A DNA stretch of 7,087 nucleotides, taken from NCBI GenBank assembly GCA_003487955.1, contig DNNJ01000199.1, positions 526 to 7,612 on the forward strand, written 5' to 3'. Under the pieces are notes generated by a model. The model was given only the letters and a program-made list of their open reading frames with translations, had not been told where the DNA came from and ran no database searches. The stretch comes from Clostridiales bacterium (GTDB lineage Bacteria; Bacillota; Clostridia; Tissierellales; Sedimentibacteraceae). Below, piece after piece: positions 5,162 to 7,087 of this stretch (its first letter is position 1; every line of letters begins with the position of its first letter). The translations under genes and the position numbers were made by a program.

Positions 5162-7087
5162 ATGAATGTAGAATTATTAGCACCGGCAGGCAGTATTGAA
5201 TCATTTTATGCCGCAGTAAACAGCGGAGCGGATTCAGCATATTTGGGGGGGAAGTTTTTTAACGCAAGACACTTTTCCCAAAATTTCGATAACGAGGAAA
5301 TGAAGCATATTGTTAAATATGCACATAATAAAGGCGTAAAAGTATATGTTACCATGAATACGGTTTTAAAGGATAATGAAATTACGGATGCATTGAACTA
5401 TGCAATATTTTTGTATGAAAATGATGTAGATTCCTTAATCGTACAAGATTTAGGTTTGTTGTATCTTATAAACAAATATATACCGGATTTCCCGGTGAAC
5501 ATAAGCACACAAGCAGCCGTATACGATGAATACGGTGTTAAATTTTTTGAAGAGCTCAATGTTAAAAAGGTTATTATGGCAAGAGAGCTGTCAATACAAG
5601 AGCTTAAGGAGGCAGCGAAGAATACCGGAACTGATTTGGAAGTATTCATTCACGGGGCACTTTGCACATGCTATTCAGGACAATGCTATATGTCAAGCTT
5701 TTTGGGAGGCAGAAGCGGCAACAGAGGAAAGTGCGCTCAGCCTTGCAGACTGAGCTACAGTTTTTATGACAAAGAAACAGGGCAAGAAATTGATGATTAT
5801 AACACAATGCCCCTCTTGAGCTTAAAAGATTTCATAGCGGGGGAAAGCATAAATGAACTTATTGAAGCAGGAATAAAAACCTTTAAAATTGAAGGGCGCA
5901 TGAAGGGACCTGCATACACTTCATCAGTGGTGGAATACTACAGACAAATAATAGATAATTACTACAGCGGTGAAAATATTGATGCAGCTCATTTAAAAGA
6001 CAAAGCTATACAAACATTCAGCAGAGGTTATACAAACGGGTATTTAAAGCCCTCAAAAGATGATGAAATGTATGCAAAATTGAGTTCCGGTGTAAAGGGA
6101 GAAAATATCGAAGAAATCGAAGAAGATGTAAAGGATAAAGCACAGGAATATTCAAGGTTCAGAAGAAATAAAATAAACCTTAGCATTGAGTTAAGAATAG
6201 GCGAACAAGCTGTACTGAAGCTTTCTGACGGGGAAAATACAATAGAGGTGAAAAGCAAAGAGATTTGCGAGACCAGCATCAAAAATAGTGTGACAGATGA
6301 AATTATAAATGAGCAGTTGTCAAAGCTTGGAAATACTATATATGAACTAGATGAGTTAAAAATTGAAAAAGATGAAGGAGTTTTTATCCGGAAAAGCACA
6401 TTGAATCAATTAAGGCGGGATGCTACGGAAATACTCTATGAAAAATGCGGCAAGGTTTATGACAGAAGAGAAATTAAACCTTTTACATATAATGATATAT
6501 TTCCATATAACAATAAAAAAGGGCAATCTCCAACGTTAAGCATTAAAATAAACAGCATTGACGAATTAAAGTATGCTGACAATATTAAGGTTAAACGCTT
6601 ATATGTGCCTTATTATTTAAATATGGAAGATATTAAAGAAGTAAAAGTTGAAGAAAAATATTTATGGTGTCCAAATATAGTATCCAAGGCAGATTATAAA
6701 ATTTTGGAACAAAATTTAAAATTATATGAAGAGATATTTGACGGTGTATGTGTAAACAATGTAGGAAGTTTTTATTTCTTTAAGAAAAACTCAAGACTTA
6801 AGCTTCACTGCGGACCGTTCTTTAATATTATCAATACCTTTTCGGCAGAATTATTAAAGGAAAAGGGTGCTCACAGCTTTACATTTTCAGTAGAAACAAA
6901 TATAAGGGACATGGAAAGCATGATGAAACACACTTCCTTAAGCTCGGAAATTGTTGCACATGAATACGTGCAGCTTATGTTTATGAAAAATTGCCCTATG
7001 TCAATGCTTAAGAATTGTAAAAACCTGCAGGACTGTGAAAAATGCAGTTACAAAAACAAATATCAGTTAAAAGACAGAAAAGGAATT
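5162..7087 (+). CDS. U32-family protein (collagenase-like, DUF3656 type), 3' end cut by window edge
   Basis: The frame is open for 642 codons to the edge with no stop, so the C-terminus is missing. Clostridial members with the extra DUF3656-type region run to roughly 780-830 residues. It begins MNVELLAPAG, the usual U32 start, and AGGAG lies five bases before the ATG. The U32 signature fits residues 160-178 (E160, F162, G165, C168, G173, C175, S178), followed by GNRGKCAQPCR (186-196) and KIEGRMK (242-248). Cysteines 168, 175, 191 and 195 are candidates for an Fe-S site, as known in UbiU-type relatives; the exact ligands are not assigned. A second cluster, C611, C619, C625 and C628, precedes LKDRKG (636-641). 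Despite the peptidase name, characterised relatives include RNA hydroxylation factors (RlhA for 23S rRNA, TrhP for tRNA); RlhA also has the U32 plus DUF3656 layout, so an RNA-modification role is plausible but inferred. It lies downstream of the zapA-like gene, past a terminator. Confidence 0.9.
   Translation, partial: MNVELLAPAGSIESFYAAVNSGADSAYLGGKFFNARHFSQNFDNEEMKHIVKYAHNKGVKVYVTMNTVLKDNEITDALNYAIFLYENDVDSLIVQDLGLLYLINKYIPDFPVNISTQAAVYDEYGVKFFEELNVKKVIMARELSIQELKEAAKNTGTDLEVFIHGALCTCYSGQCYMSSFLGGRSGNRGKCAQPCRLSYSFYDKETGQEIDDYNTMPLLSLKDFIAGESINELIEAGIKTFKIEGRMKGPAYTSSVVEYYRQIIDNYYSGENIDAAHLKDKAIQTFSRGYTNGYLKPSKDDEMYAKLSSGVKGENIEEIEEDVKDKAQEYSRFRRNKINLSIELRIGEQAVLKLSDGENTIEVKSKEICETSIKNSVTDEIINEQLSKLGNTIYELDELKIEKDEGVFIRKSTLNQLRRDATEILYEKCGKVYDRREIKPFTYNDIFPYNNKKGQSPTLSIKINSIDELKYADNIKVKRLYVPYYLNMEDIKEVKVEEKYLWCPNIVSKADYKILEQNLKLYEEIFDGVCVNNVGSFYFFKKNSRLKLHCGPFFNIINTFSAELLKEKGAHSFTFSVETNIRDMESMMKHTSLSSEIVAHEYVQLMFMKNCPMSMLKNCKNLQDCEKCSYKNKYQLKDRKGI

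Noticed and set aside
5526..5753. Short + strand frame inside the U32 gene in another reading frame
   Set aside because: It overlaps the conserved U32 signature region, which is clearly coded in the main frame, and has no homology that I recognise.
6028..6399. A 123-codon - strand open frame inside the U32 gene
   Set aside because: Shadow of a Lys/Glu-rich coding stretch; no ribosome binding site, promoter or recognisable domain.

Overview
This is a low-GC, AT-rich window whose protein sequences, Shine-Dalgarno strength and gene types suggest a Gram-positive Firmicute of the class Clostridia. The genus cannot be fixed from the sequence alone. All four genes lie on the + strand: a type I glutamine synthetase (glnA), 1-deoxy-D-xylulose-5-phosphate synthase (dxs), a ZapA-like FtsZ-ring protein with a very long coiled-coil tail, and a U32-family protein that runs off the right edge.

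Layout. Bases 1-245 are a non-coding leader with a hairpin, a probable promoter and a strong ribosome binding site for glnA (246-1679). A clear intrinsic terminator (1703-1740) closes glnA. A textbook promoter (perfect -35 and -10, 17-bp spacer, 1797-1825) then drives dxs (1947-3821) through a roughly 115-nt leader containing a GC-rich hairpin and a second stem. A second good promoter (3848-3876) precedes the zapA-like gene (3930-5009). The gap before the next gene holds an imperfect 18-bp palindrome with an extra direct-repeat copy of its arm end, probably a REP/MITE-like remnant, followed by an intrinsic terminator that ends only 16 nt before the U32 start codon (5162 to the edge).

How the genes relate. 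glnA (nitrogen assimilation) and dxs (isoprenoid precursors through the MEP pathway) appear to be independent transcription units. From general knowledge, zapA followed by a U32 gene is a common clostridial pairing. Here the two are separated by the palindrome and terminator, so the U32 gene seems to depend on readthrough.

The most unusual item is the ZapA-like protein. After a standard N-terminal ZapA domain of about 70 residues, its tail is built from a 63-residue (nine-heptad, 189-bp) repeat present in three full copies and one partial copy. Key residues recur at exactly 63-residue spacing, so it reads as a modular rigid rod attached to an FtsZ-binding head. No mobile-element gene, CRISPR array, tRNA or rRNA was seen.
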